12,657 nucleotides of DNA from Caryophanales bacterium UBA6331 (GCA_002438065.1 DJSP01000048.1:1-12657), one strand, 5' to 3'. Positions 1-5,236 are shown, counted from the stretch's first letter. The notes: a model not told the origin generated them from the letters alone. Made by a program: numbers and translations.

Positions 1-4
1 TAAA

Positions 5-31
5 ATTATATACTATTACCCTCCACGTCAA
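5..31 (-). promoter_or_regulatory. Possible promoter for a gene beyond the left edge
   Basis: On the minus strand a TTGACG (26-31) is followed after 15 bases by a perfect TATAAT (5-10). The spacing is two bases short of ideal. A GGAGGG (19-24) lies inside the spacer and could instead be a ribosome binding site for a gene starting just off the window. It sits directly after the sigK stop codon, and no hairpin terminator is visible between them. Confidence 0.3.
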
Positions 32-49
32 TTTACATTTGCTTTACAT

Positions 50-745
50 TTACAATTCTTTTTTATTTTTGATAAATTCCCTTAATATCTTACTTACTGC
101 TCGCTTTTCTATTCTTGATACATAACTTCTAGATATTTTCATTTCTTTAGCAATTTCTTTTTGAGTCATTTCTTTATTATTAAATAAACCATGTCTTCTT
201 ATTATTATTTCTTTTTCTCTTTTAGTTAATTTATTAATAAATTTATATAACAATTCTAAATTATCTTTTGTATTTAATTCTTCATTTATATCTTTATTTT
301 CTACTTTTATTACATCTATTAAATTTATTTCATTTCCATCTTTATCAAACCCAATTGAATCATTTAATGAAACATTATTTAAATGTTTTTTATTACTTCT
401 CAAGTGCATAAGTATTTCATTTTCAATGCAACGAGCAGCATAAGTAGTTAATTTTACTTTTTTATTTATTTTATAAGAATCAATAGCTTTAACTAACCCA
501 ATAGTACCAATTGAAATTAAATCATCAGAATCATAGGCTGAATTTTCATATTTTTTAACGATATGAGCGACCAATCTTAAGTTATGTTCAATCAATTTAC
601 TTCTTGCTTCTTTATCTCCCATCGCCATTTGATTTAAATATTTTTCTTCATCTTTTTTATTTAATGTACTAGGAAACACATTAACAGAATATGACCCTGT
701 AAAAAACATACAACTTTTTAATATTAATAATAAATAACTTAACAA
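50..745 (-). CDS. sigK: RNA polymerase sporulation sigma factor SigK (pro-form)
   Basis: This is a sigma-70 family factor of the SigE/SigK type, which directs late mother-cell transcription during endospore formation. Region 2 is at residues 48-118 (ARSKLIEHNLRLVAHIVKK, then DLISIGTIGLVKAIDSY and TTYAARCIENEILMHLR). Region 4 is at about 172-222, with a helix-turn-helix at TQKEIAKEMKISRSYVSRIE. The first 17-18 residues (MLSYLLLILKSCMFFTGS) are hydrophobic and align with the pro-sequence of Bacillus pro-SigK, which in the family keeps the factor inactive at the membrane until the protease SpoIVFB removes it. The start is TTG at 745: GGTGAT (750-755) sits five bases upstream and only this start includes the pro-sequence. 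The frame is unbroken, so no skin-like element interrupts it. It lies behind the divIVA terminator and is probably its own transcription unit. Length (231 residues) matches the family. The SigK assignment over SigE rests on the short pro-peptide and overall similarity. Confidence 0.9.
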   Translation of the reverse strand: MLSYLLLILKSCMFFTGSYSVNVFPSTLNKKDEEKYLNQMAMGDKEARSKLIEHNLRLVAHIVKKYENSAYDSDDLISIGTIGLVKAIDSYKINKKVKLTTYAARCIENEILMHLRSNKKHLNNVSLNDSIGFDKDGNEINLIDVIKVENKDINEELNTKDNLELLYKFINKLTKREKEIIIRRHGLFNNKEMTQKEIAKEMKISRSYVSRIEKRAVSKILREFIKNKKEL

Positions 746-775
746 CTAAATCACCAATTAATTATATGCTTTTCC

Positions 776-802
776 AAAAGAAAAAACCTCTTAAAAAGGT
801 TT
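776..802 (-). terminator. Rho-independent terminator after divIVA
   Basis: On the minus strand AAACCT (784-789) and AGGTTT (797-802) form a 6-bp stem around a 7-base loop. The run TTTCTTTT follows in the direction of transcription. It overlaps the divIVA stop codon and separates sepF-divIVA from sigK. Confidence 0.75.
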
Positions 803-1241
803 ATTGATTATCTTCCATATCTATTTTATCTATCTCATCAGCTAAATCCATTTGATTTTCTAATAAAATTTTAAGTTTTTTCTTAAACATTATTATATTT
901 CTTTTTAATCTTATACTTTCAAGTTCAGTTTTTTCTGCTTGCATTAATGCTTCATTAACAATACGTGATGCATTTTTTTTAGCATCATTAATTAGGTTGT
1001 CTGCTTCATCTTTAGCTAATTTTTTCATTTGATTAGCACTTTCTTCAGCCATTAAAATAGTTTTGTTTAACGCTAGTTCTAAATTATTATATTTATCAAG
1101 TGACTTAGAAAGTTCATTTATTTCGCTATCTTTTTGCTTTAACTTATTAAGCATTGACTCATATTCATTAACAACTTTATTAACAAATTTATTAACTTCT
1201 TCCTTATTATATCCATCTTTTGATGTGCTAAACTTTTCCAT
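801..1241 (-). CDS. divIVA: DivIVA domain-containing protein
   Basis: DivIVA is a coiled-coil cytoskeletal protein that binds negatively curved membrane at septa and poles and recruits division or polarity partners. The N-terminal lipid-binding domain is visible at residues 3-31 (KFSTSKDGYNKEEVNKFVNK, matching the family's F-x-x-x-x-x-GY-x-x-x-EV-x-x-F pattern). A heptad-rich coiled coil runs from about 28 to 140 (ELSKSLDKYNNLELALNKT, then AEESANQMKKLAKDEADNLI). At 146 residues it is close to Bacillus DivIVA. The ATG at 1241 is preceded by AAGGA. It lies 18 bases after the sepF stop, so the two genes are one operon. The usual ylmG and ylmH between sepF and divIVA are absent. A GpsB-like paralogue is less likely because GpsB proteins are shorter. 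Confidence 0.9.
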   Translation of the reverse strand: MEKFSTSKDGYNKEEVNKFVNKVVNEYESMLNKLKQKDSEINELSKSLDKYNNLELALNKTILMAEESANQMKKLAKDEADNLINDAKKNASRIVNEALMQAEKTELESIRLKRNIIMFKKKLKILLENQMDLADEIDKIDMEDNQ

Positions 1242-1259
1242 AATCTCACATCCTTATTA

Positions 1260-1658
1260 CTAGAAATCTATTTCATCCTCTACTTTTTTAACTTTTTCAT
1301 TTTCACTCATTTTTCCTTGTACTGAAACATTTTTAGGAGTACATAAATAAATTCCATTACCTAACTTTTGTAAATCTCCCCCAATTGCATATATACAACC
1401 AGTTAAAAAATCAATAATTCTTTTTGCTTGTTCGCTAGTTACTCTTTTTAGATTAACAACCACACTGTTACGTTTTTTTAAATGATCAGCAATAGTTTGA
1501 CTTTCTGAATATGCTCTAGGTTCTACTAGAATCATTTTGCTTCCACTATTTGCTTCTTCTTCTTTATAATTTTTTTCACTTATTGAATAAAATTCTTCTT
1601 CAACATTATTATCTCTTTCAGTTTCTTCCTTAAATAAATTACTTATCTTCAAGCCCAT
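1260..1658 (-). CDS. sepF: Cell division protein SepF
   Basis: SepF polymerises into rings and anchors FtsZ to the membrane at the division site. Residues 41-116 carry the conserved SepF core: MILVEPRAYSESQTIADHLK, SVVVNLKRVTSEQAKRIIDF, and GCIYAIGGDLQKLGNGIYLC followed by TP-x-NV. The N-terminus (MGLKISNLFKEE) is where the family has its membrane-binding helix, followed by an acidic linker (about 11-38). The C-terminal tail (117-132) is charged. Length 132 fits the family (about 130-150). The ATG at 1658 has a strong GGAGG (1667-1671) eight bases upstream. It is the first gene of the sepF-divIVA operon. A promoter must lie in 1673-1760; the best -10 is GATAAT (1689-1694), without a convincing -35. 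Confidence 0.95.
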   Translation of the reverse strand: MGLKISNLFKEETERDNNVEEEFYSISEKNYKEEEANSGSKMILVEPRAYSESQTIADHLKKRNSVVVNLKRVTSEQAKRIIDFLTGCIYAIGGDLQKLGNGIYLCTPKNVSVQGKMSENEKVKKVEDEIDF

Positions 1659-1925
1659 AAATAATTCCTCCTCGTACTATAATAATATATTATCATAAAC
1701 TAAATTTAAATTAAAGAATAATTTTTAGATTTTCTAACTTTTTTTCATAAGTGTGTTTAAATAATTTTAATATATAATTTTAGAAAATCATTCTTAACAA
1801 TTTATAGTGCAATTGGCATAATTTTTTATTGCTTTTGTAAGTTATAGTAATATAATCAATCTCTTTATTAAATATAATAAAATTATTATAAATACTATCT
1901 ATTATTATAAATACTATCTGTTCGC
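1659..1925. other. AT-rich spacer between sepF and the toxin-antitoxin-like locus
   Basis: I see no convincing gene here. It must contain the sepF promoter near its left end (candidate -10 GATAAT at 1689-1694, minus strand). It also contains a perfect tandem repeat at 1882-1919 and one copy of a 17-base direct repeat at 1767-1783, whose second copy overlaps the toxin promoter. A 62-codon reading frame on the minus strand (1780-1968) has no ribosome binding site, has a composition typical of random AT-rich sequence and crosses the toxin promoter. Confidence 0.6.
1882..1919. repeat. Perfect 19-base tandem duplication
   Basis: ATTATTATAAATACTATCT occurs twice head to tail (1882-1900 and 1901-1919) without a mismatch. 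It ends six bases before the -35 box of the toxin promoter. A clean tandem copy suggests a recent slippage event. Any regulatory role is a guess. Confidence 0.85.
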
Positions 1926-1954
1926 TTGTTTTACAGAAAAACTTAATATATAAT
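1926..1954 (+). promoter_or_regulatory. Promoter of the small-peptide (toxin) mRNA
   Basis: TTGTTT (1926-1931) and a perfect TATAAT (1949-1954) are separated by exactly 17 bases. This predicts transcription starting near 1961. The resulting RNA to the terminator would be about 235-240 nucleotides, the size usual for type I toxin mRNAs. Confidence 0.75.
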
Positions 1955-1984
1955 TTTAGTAGGAACATTTGATGTGAGTGTTGT

Positions 1985-2010
1985 CCTCCAATCTTGAGAA
2001 AGAAAGGAGG
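1985..2010 (+). promoter_or_regulatory. Hairpin that sequesters the Shine-Dalgarno of the small peptide
   Basis: CCTCC (1985-1989) pairs with the Shine-Dalgarno GGAGG (2006-2010), and TCTT (1992-1995) pairs with AAGA (2000-2003). These stems flank a symmetric AA/AA internal loop and are closed by a GAGA tetraloop, which is of the GNRA class. The ribosome binding site is therefore paired inside a compact hairpin ten bases before the start codon. Structural masking of the ribosome site is a known feature of type I toxin mRNAs, and here it is directly readable. Confidence 0.75.
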
Positions 2011-2019
2011 TAGATAAAG

Positions 2020-2112
2020 ATGAAAACTAAGACTTTTATAATAAAAATTCTAAAGCACATTGCTATCATTTTGTTACTTTCTACCTTACTGGTGTTAGCA
2101 ATAAAAAAATAG
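2020..2112 (+). CDS. 30-residue hydrophobic peptide, candidate type I toxin
   Basis: A short reading frame starts at ATG 2020, nine bases after a perfect AGGAGG. It encodes 30 residues: a basic N-terminus (MKTKTFIIKILKH), one membrane-length stretch (IAIILLLSTLLVLAI, about residues 14-28) and a two-lysine tail. This is the shape of membrane-acting type I toxins of Firmicutes such as TxpA, BsrG and Fst, but I recognise no specific family by sequence. Support for a real gene comes from its setting: its own promoter, a masked ribosome site, a terminator, and a convergent antisense RNA covering its 3' end. Its last codons and stop overlap the antisense RNA's terminator tail. It could instead be a regulatory leader peptide or a small membrane protein, but no downstream gene on the plus strand would benefit from a leader. 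Confidence 0.72.
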   Translation: MKTKTFIIKILKHIAIILLLSTLLVLAIKK

Positions 2113-2138
2113 ACACTCTTCAGCATTGATAGAGTGTC
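2101..2138 (-). terminator. Terminator of the antisense RNA
   Basis: On the minus strand GACACTCT (2131-2138) and AGAGTGTC (2112-2119) form a perfect 8-bp stem with an 11-base loop, followed by TATTTTTTTAT. The U-run exists only on the minus strand (the plus strand continues CAATTCC), so it terminates leftward transcription. The U-run coincides with the Lys-Lys-stop end of the toxin frame. Confidence 0.75.
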
Positions 2139-2152
2139 AATTCCATTAAACT

Positions 2153-2199
2153 AGAGGCGACATTCACTTGCAAAATCGAATGTTCCTCTTTTTATTTTA
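2153..2199 (+). terminator. Terminator of the small-peptide mRNA
   Basis: AGAGG (2153-2157) pairs with CCTCT (2185-2189), and ACATTC (2160-2165) pairs with GAATGT (2178-2183). A small bulge separates the two stems and the loop has 12 bases. TTTTTATTTT follows. It ends the plus-strand transcript about 80 bases after the toxin stop codon and lies fully inside the antisense RNA. Confidence 0.8.
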
Positions 2200-2221
2200 T
2201 GTAAGTTTTCCTTACATATTC

Positions 2222-2250
2222 ATTGTAGCATAATTATCTTTATTTTTCAA
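2222..2250 (-). promoter_or_regulatory. Promoter of the antisense RNA
   Basis: On the minus strand TTGAAA (2245-2250) and TACAAT (2222-2227) are 17 bases apart. The TG of an extended -10 (TGCTACAAT) precedes the -10 box. Its near-consensus sequence looks stronger than the toxin promoter, as expected when the antitoxin RNA must be in excess. Confidence 0.8.
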
Positions 2251-2290
2251 TTTTATTTTCTGAGTTAACGCGCACAAAAACCTTATCGCA

Positions 2291-2315
2291 TGAAAAAAGC
2301 CCTTAAACAGAGCTT
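2291..2315 (-). terminator. Terminator after tRNA-Arg
   Basis: On the minus strand AAGCTCT (2309-2315) and AGGGCTT (2297-2303) form a 7-bp stem with one U-G pair and a 5-base loop. The run TTTTTTCA follows. It begins 12 bases after the encoded CCA end of the tRNA. Confidence 0.85.
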
Positions 2316-2327
2316 AATATCAATATA

Positions 2328-2404
2328 TGGTGTCTCCGGCGCGATTCGAACGCGCGACCGTACGCTTAGAAGGCGTATGCTCTATCCAGCTGAGCTACGG
2401 GGAC
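2328..2404 (-). tRNA. tRNA-Arg (anticodon UCU)
   Basis: A 77-base cloverleaf can be drawn: acceptor GTCCCCG/CGGAGAC, D arm GCTC...GAGC with AGCTGGATA loop, anticodon stem TACGC/GCGTA with loop CTTCTAA (anticodon TCT, reading AGA and AGG), variable CGGTC, T arm GCGCG-TTCGAAT-CGCGC, discriminator A and encoded CCA (2328-2330). The fourth acceptor pair is C4-A69 (2401 and 2335), a mismatch. AGA is the main arginine codon in this AT-rich genome, so the tRNA should be important. It is monocistronic, with its own promoter and terminator. Confidence 0.97.
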
Positions 2405-2425
2405 ATATCTCAAATGAACAAGTTA

Positions 2426-2454
2426 ATTCTATAATATTTTTTAATATAAATCAA
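2426..2454 (-). promoter_or_regulatory. Promoter of tRNA-Arg
   Basis: On the minus strand TTGATT (2449-2454) and TAGAAT (2426-2431) are 17 bases apart. Predicted transcription start is near 2419, about 15 bases before the mature tRNA 5' end. Confidence 0.65.
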
Positions 2455-2477
2455 GTATTAAAATATCAAAATATTTT

Positions 2478-2511
2478 AAAAAAGAAAAAAATTGCTAATA
2501 TTTAGCAATTT
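2478..2511 (-). terminator. Terminator of the engB operon
   Basis: On the minus strand AAATTGCTAA (2502-2511) and TTAGCAATTT (2489-2498) form a perfect 10-bp stem with a 3-base loop. TTTTTTCTTTTTT follows. The stem starts at the stop codon of the last gene. Confidence 0.9.
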
Positions 2512-2786
2512 TATCCATATAATCTTTTTAAATAAATTATGTTTCCATCATGTTCTAATTTAATTAAATCATCATCTTCTGCTGTAATTTCCCTACCATA
2601 TTGGCTTGTTAAAGGTCCAATATTTAGAATATTTTCTTTAATTAAAGGATGTCTTAAATATAAATAATCACCAACTACTGGTTTAACACTATAAAATTCT
2701 ATATTAATAATGTAACTATCTTTAGAATTAACATCATATAAATAGTAATTAAATCCATCTATTTGTTTAACTAATAATTTTACCAT
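2511..2786 (-). CDS. Small conserved-looking hypothetical protein
   Basis: I do not recognise this 91-residue protein. It has no signal peptide or membrane segment. It is rich in short beta-prone stretches (NYYLYDV, YIINIEFY, GDYLYLR, NIIYLKRLYG), with a central PVVGDYLYLRHPLI-like motif and a polar YGREITAEDDD segment, so a small beta-barrel is plausible. The ATG at 2786 overlaps the stop of the upstream leucine-rich-repeat gene by seven bases (ATGGTAA) and has an AAAGGA nine to ten bases upstream, so translation is probably coupled. It is the last gene of the engB operon, with its terminator at its stop codon. Coupling to the repeat protein suggests joint function or simple co-expression; nothing in the sequence decides. 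Confidence 0.8.
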   Translation of the reverse strand: MVKLLVKQIDGFNYYLYDVNSKDSYIINIEFYSVKPVVGDYLYLRHPLIKENILNIGPLTSQYGREITAEDDDLIKLEHDGNIIYLKRLYG

Positions 2787-4546
2787 AGTAATTTTCCTTT
2801 CTTTTTGCTTAATAATTCTAGAAGTTTTTTATTATATATATTTTCCCATGAATAATTTTTATGTAAATTTATACTTTCTATTTTTTTCGCATTACGTAAG
2901 AAATATTTGGGTAAGAATGCTAAATTAGGTAAATTAACACTCATTATTAGTTGATTAGCTGCTAGAAACATTTTTCCAGTCTTCTTTAAATTTGGCAGTG
3001 ATATATAATCGAGTTCCTTATTTCCTCTTAGAAACATGTCGCCAGTTTTTTCTAAATTATCTGCTTCAAACATTCTTAAATTCTTTGCATCGGTCATGAA
3101 ATAATCGCTAGTCTCTCTAAGAGAAGAAAAAGATGCAAATAAGACTTTATCATTCATTTTAAAAAAACATTTACTTGTATAAACTAAACTAGGCATTACA
3201 ATTGATTTTAATCCTTGATTAGAAAACATAAAACTACTTCCTACTCTTTGTAATGAATTAAAATTTATATTTTGAACTATAAGATTTCTCTTTAAGAAAT
3301 CATCTCCAATTATAATAGTGTTAGATAAATCAATATCCTTTAAATTAATGTTATTAGTTAAAAAATAATTACCAATTACTTCAGTATTATTTAAATCAAA
3401 ATGTTCCAAATCCATATTAGCAAATAATACATCATCGCCTATTTCTGTAACATTATTAAATTCCATAGTTTTTAAATATCGTCCGGAAATTAAAAAACAA
3501 TCAGGTAATTTAGTTATTTCATTATTTTTTATTCCAATTAATTTATTATCAAAAGACAAAGTAAGTTCAAATATATTATTTTCTTCATTTGTTATATAAA
3601 CTTTTTTATACTCTTTGGTTCTAACTATTTCAATATTTTTAATTTTATCAATTACTTTGCTAAAACTATCTCTTAATTTATTATCATAAACATCTATTTT
3701 TTTATTAACTAAATCAATTATAAAATAATCCATAATAATATACTTTTCTGGATCATATTTAATTACTTTCTCATTATCAACTATTATATTGTTTGTACAA
3801 TAATAAATATCATTTAACTTATAATTGTATTTATAATATTCTTCATTTACACTTATATATTTTTCCATTTGAAATTCAGAATTTTCAAAAAATATCTCTT
3901 TAATGTCATAAGTTTTATAAAAGCTCATTGTTAATCCTGGTACAATATTATCTAAATTGTTATCAAAAGTAGAATCTGGATTGTTAACTATTTCATTATA
4001 ACGATTTTTTATTGATAAATGATTATATTTATCTCTTGTAAACTGGATTGATATAACACTAGTTCCATATTCATCTTGTCTATCTGGAATAAGAAAATCT
4101 TCTCTTTTAATATCTAAAACATTTTTCTTAACCGCAAAAAATACATATTTATTTTCTAGTCTAGCAACTGGATCTAGAAAAGTACACAATTGTTCATCCT
4201 TACTAAAATATTTTTTAAATGCATTAACTTCTTCTACGGTTTTACATTCATAAAAATCATAGCCTACATCATCTAATAATTCCTTAGGGGTTTTGCTCAC
4301 ATCCCTTATATCATATTCATTTTTAAGCCCTACTTCATTATAAACAAAATTGTTAAGATCTTCTTCTTTATGATTTTCTTTAACATCATTATATAAACTA
4401 TCTTTAACATAGTAAAAATGCTGATTTAATATTTCTACTAATTTTCCGGGTATATTTAAAATTGTAGGAAAACACTCCCTACAATAATGCATCATTTGTT
4501 CACCATATTTTTTCTTTATATATTTTAAATCTTTACTTAAATCCAT
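2780..4546 (-). CDS. Leucine-rich-repeat protein, cytoplasmic, function unknown
   Basis: A 588-residue protein without signal peptide or membrane segment. Residues 358-555 are nine consecutive repeats of exactly 22 residues, then a partial tenth. The pattern is L-x-x-I-x-L-x-x-L-x-x-x-G-x-x-F-L-x-x-N-x-x (for example LKDIDLSNTIIIGDDFL, LDYISLPNLKKTGKMFL), resembling BspA-like leucine-rich repeats. The C-terminus (565-588) is basic. The N-terminal 350 residues hold a region (ISIQFTRDKYNHLSIKNRYN followed by EIVNNPDSTFDNNLDNI) that I recall from other Firmicutes repeat proteins of unknown function, partly prophage-associated; this is memory, not a search. The ATG at 4546 follows the engB stop by two bases, with only a weak Shine-Dalgarno, so translation is likely coupled to engB. 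BspA-type repeats are often surface proteins, but nothing here suggests export. Confidence 0.88.
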   Translation of the reverse strand: MDLSKDLKYIKKKYGEQMMHYCRECFPTILNIPGKLVEILNQHFYYVKDSLYNDVKENHKEEDLNNFVYNEVGLKNEYDIRDVSKTPKELLDDVGYDFYECKTVEEVNAFKKYFSKDEQLCTFLDPVARLENKYVFFAVKKNVLDIKREDFLIPDRQDEYGTSVISIQFTRDKYNHLSIKNRYNEIVNNPDSTFDNNLDNIVPGLTMSFYKTYDIKEIFFENSEFQMEKYISVNEEYYKYNYKLNDIYYCTNNIIVDNEKVIKYDPEKYIIMDYFIIDLVNKKIDVYDNKLRDSFSKVIDKIKNIEIVRTKEYKKVYITNEENNIFELTLSFDNKLIGIKNNEITKLPDCFLISGRYLKTMEFNNVTEIGDDVLFANMDLEHFDLNNTEVIGNYFLTNNINLKDIDLSNTIIIGDDFLKRNLIVQNINFNSLQRVGSSFMFSNQGLKSIVMPSLVYTSKCFFKMNDKVLFASFSSLRETSDYFMTDAKNLRMFEADNLEKTGDMFLRGNKELDYISLPNLKKTGKMFLAANQLIMSVNLPNLAFLPKYFLRNAKKIESINLHKNYSWENIYNKKLLELLSKKKGKLLW

Positions 4547-4548
4547 AA

Positions 4549-5133
4549 TTAACTCAAGTATTCAGCAATTACTTTGCCAACCTCGTCTCTTCCCTTCTTA
4601 TTTACTGATGAAAAATAAATTATACGATCATTTTCATCTATATTTAATATAGATTTTATATTCTTTAAAGTTTTATCTCTATTAGAAGGCTTAATTTTAT
4701 CATATTTATTAGCAATAATAGTTACGGGAATATTATAATATTTTAAATAATTATACATTAGTACATCATTTTCAGTTGGTTTATTTCTTCCATCAATTAT
4801 CATAAAAACATTTCTTAAATTGCTTCTTGATTTTAAATATTCTTCAATCATTAAGCCAAACTTCTTTTGAGTTGCTTTACTAACGCTAGCATAACCATAT
4901 CCTGGAACATCCACCAAATAAAATGATTCATTACATAAATAAAAATTTAAAGTTTGAGTCTTACCAGGAGTTGCACTAGTTCTAGCATAATTCTTTTTAC
5001 CAATCATAGTATTAATAAAACTGCTTTTTCCGACATTGGATCTTCCTACTAATAAAAATTCCGGCTTGTTATCAGCTGGGTACTGACTTGTTCTTATTGC
5101 AATAACAGCTAAATCGCTTGTTTCAATTTTCAT
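4549..5133 (-). CDS. engB: Ribosome biogenesis GTPase EngB (YsxC/YihA)
   Basis: EngB is an essential GTPase of the TrmE-Era-EngA-EngB family needed for assembly of the large ribosomal subunit. All GTP-binding motifs are present: G1 GRSNVGKSS (30-38), G2 ATPGKTQTLNF (54-64), G3 DVPGYGYA (75-82) and G4 NKYDK (142-146). G5 is SSVNKKG near 175. G4 reads NKxD, the general GTPase form, where EngB proteins usually have TKxD. At 194 residues it is of normal length. The ATG at 5133 has GAGGA eight bases upstream, and the protein begins just before the conserved N-terminal strand. It is the first gene of a three-gene operon with the repeat protein and the small hypothetical protein. Its promoter (5180-5208) lies in the divergent spacer shared with recU. 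Confidence 0.97.
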   Translation of the reverse strand: MKIETSDLAVIAIRTSQYPADNKPEFLLVGRSNVGKSSFINTMIGKKNYARTSATPGKTQTLNFYLCNESFYLVDVPGYGYASVSKATQKKFGLMIEEYLKSRSNLRNVFMIIDGRNKPTENDVLMYNYLKYYNIPVTIIANKYDKIKPSNRDKTLKNIKSILNIDENDRIIYFSSVNKKGRDEVGKVIAEYLS

Positions 5134-5179
5134 ATAATTTTCCTCAATTCAATTAAATAAACTCTTAGTTTACACTTTA

Positions 5180-5208
5180 ATTATAATAAAGATGTTAAAA
5201 AATTGCAA
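5180..5208 (-). promoter_or_regulatory. Promoter of the engB operon
   Basis: On the minus strand TTGCAA (5203-5208) and TATAAT (5180-5185) are exactly 17 bases apart. The start would be near 5173, giving a 5' leader of about 40 bases. Confidence 0.75.
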
Positions 5209-5236
5209 ATTTGTAGAAAAAATCTTTATCCTAAAG

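Larger units (their letters stand above)
1767..1959. repeat. 17-base direct repeat, two copies 176 bases apart
   Basis: TTAATATATAATTTTAG occurs at 1767-1783 and again at 1943-1959. The second copy supplies the -10 box of the toxin-mRNA promoter. The first has no matching -35 at the right distance, so it may be a decayed promoter copy. In sequence this AT-rich, part of the match could be chance. Confidence 0.5.
2101..2215 (-). ncRNA. Candidate antisense RNA antitoxin
   Basis: From the promoter at 2222-2250 a transcript would start near 2215 and stop in the U-run near 2101, about 115 nucleotides. Predicted structure from its 5' end: a cap hairpin TGTAAG/CTTACA with a 5-base loop (2200-2216), an A-rich single-stranded stretch (2189-2199), a long hairpin (2153-2189) and a terminator hairpin (2112-2138). 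It is fully complementary to the 3' untranslated region of the peptide mRNA plus its stop codon. Such 3'-end overlap is the arrangement of txpA/ratA and bsrG/SR4 in Bacillus, where the antisense RNA blocks translation and recruits RNase III. I see no open reading frame with a ribosome site in it. Confidence 0.68.

Noticed and set aside
761..766. Perfect TATAAT on the minus strand (also readable as CATATAAT, similar to a sigma-E/K -10) before sigK
   Set aside because: Transcription would start near 754, inside the ribosome site at 750-755, and there is no -35 because the divIVA terminator occupies that place. Possible only for a nearly leaderless RNA, so not listed as a feature.
1063..1263. 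66-codon plus-strand frame
   Set aside because: It lies opposite divIVA, whose coiled-coil codons produce the open frame. It lacks a ribosome site and recognisable motifs.
1721..1745. Short inverted repeat TTAGA/TCTAA followed by a T-run on the plus strand
   Set aside because: The stem is only five A/T-rich pairs and no plus-strand gene ends there, so it is unlikely to be a terminator.
1780..1968. 62-codon minus-strand frame
   Set aside because: It is of random AT-rich composition, includes the 19-base tandem repeat, has no ribosome binding site and crosses the toxin promoter.
2328..2404. tRNA as an attachment site for an integrated element next to the toxin-antitoxin-like locus
   Set aside because: I found no repeat of the tRNA 3' end elsewhere in the window, and no integrase or phage gene is present.
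2290..2505. 71-codon plus-strand frame with a GAIRTRDRTLRRRMLYPAEL segment
   Set aside because: It is the reverse complement of the tRNA-Arg gene; such peptides are a well-known artefact of tRNA antisense translation. No ribosome site precedes it.
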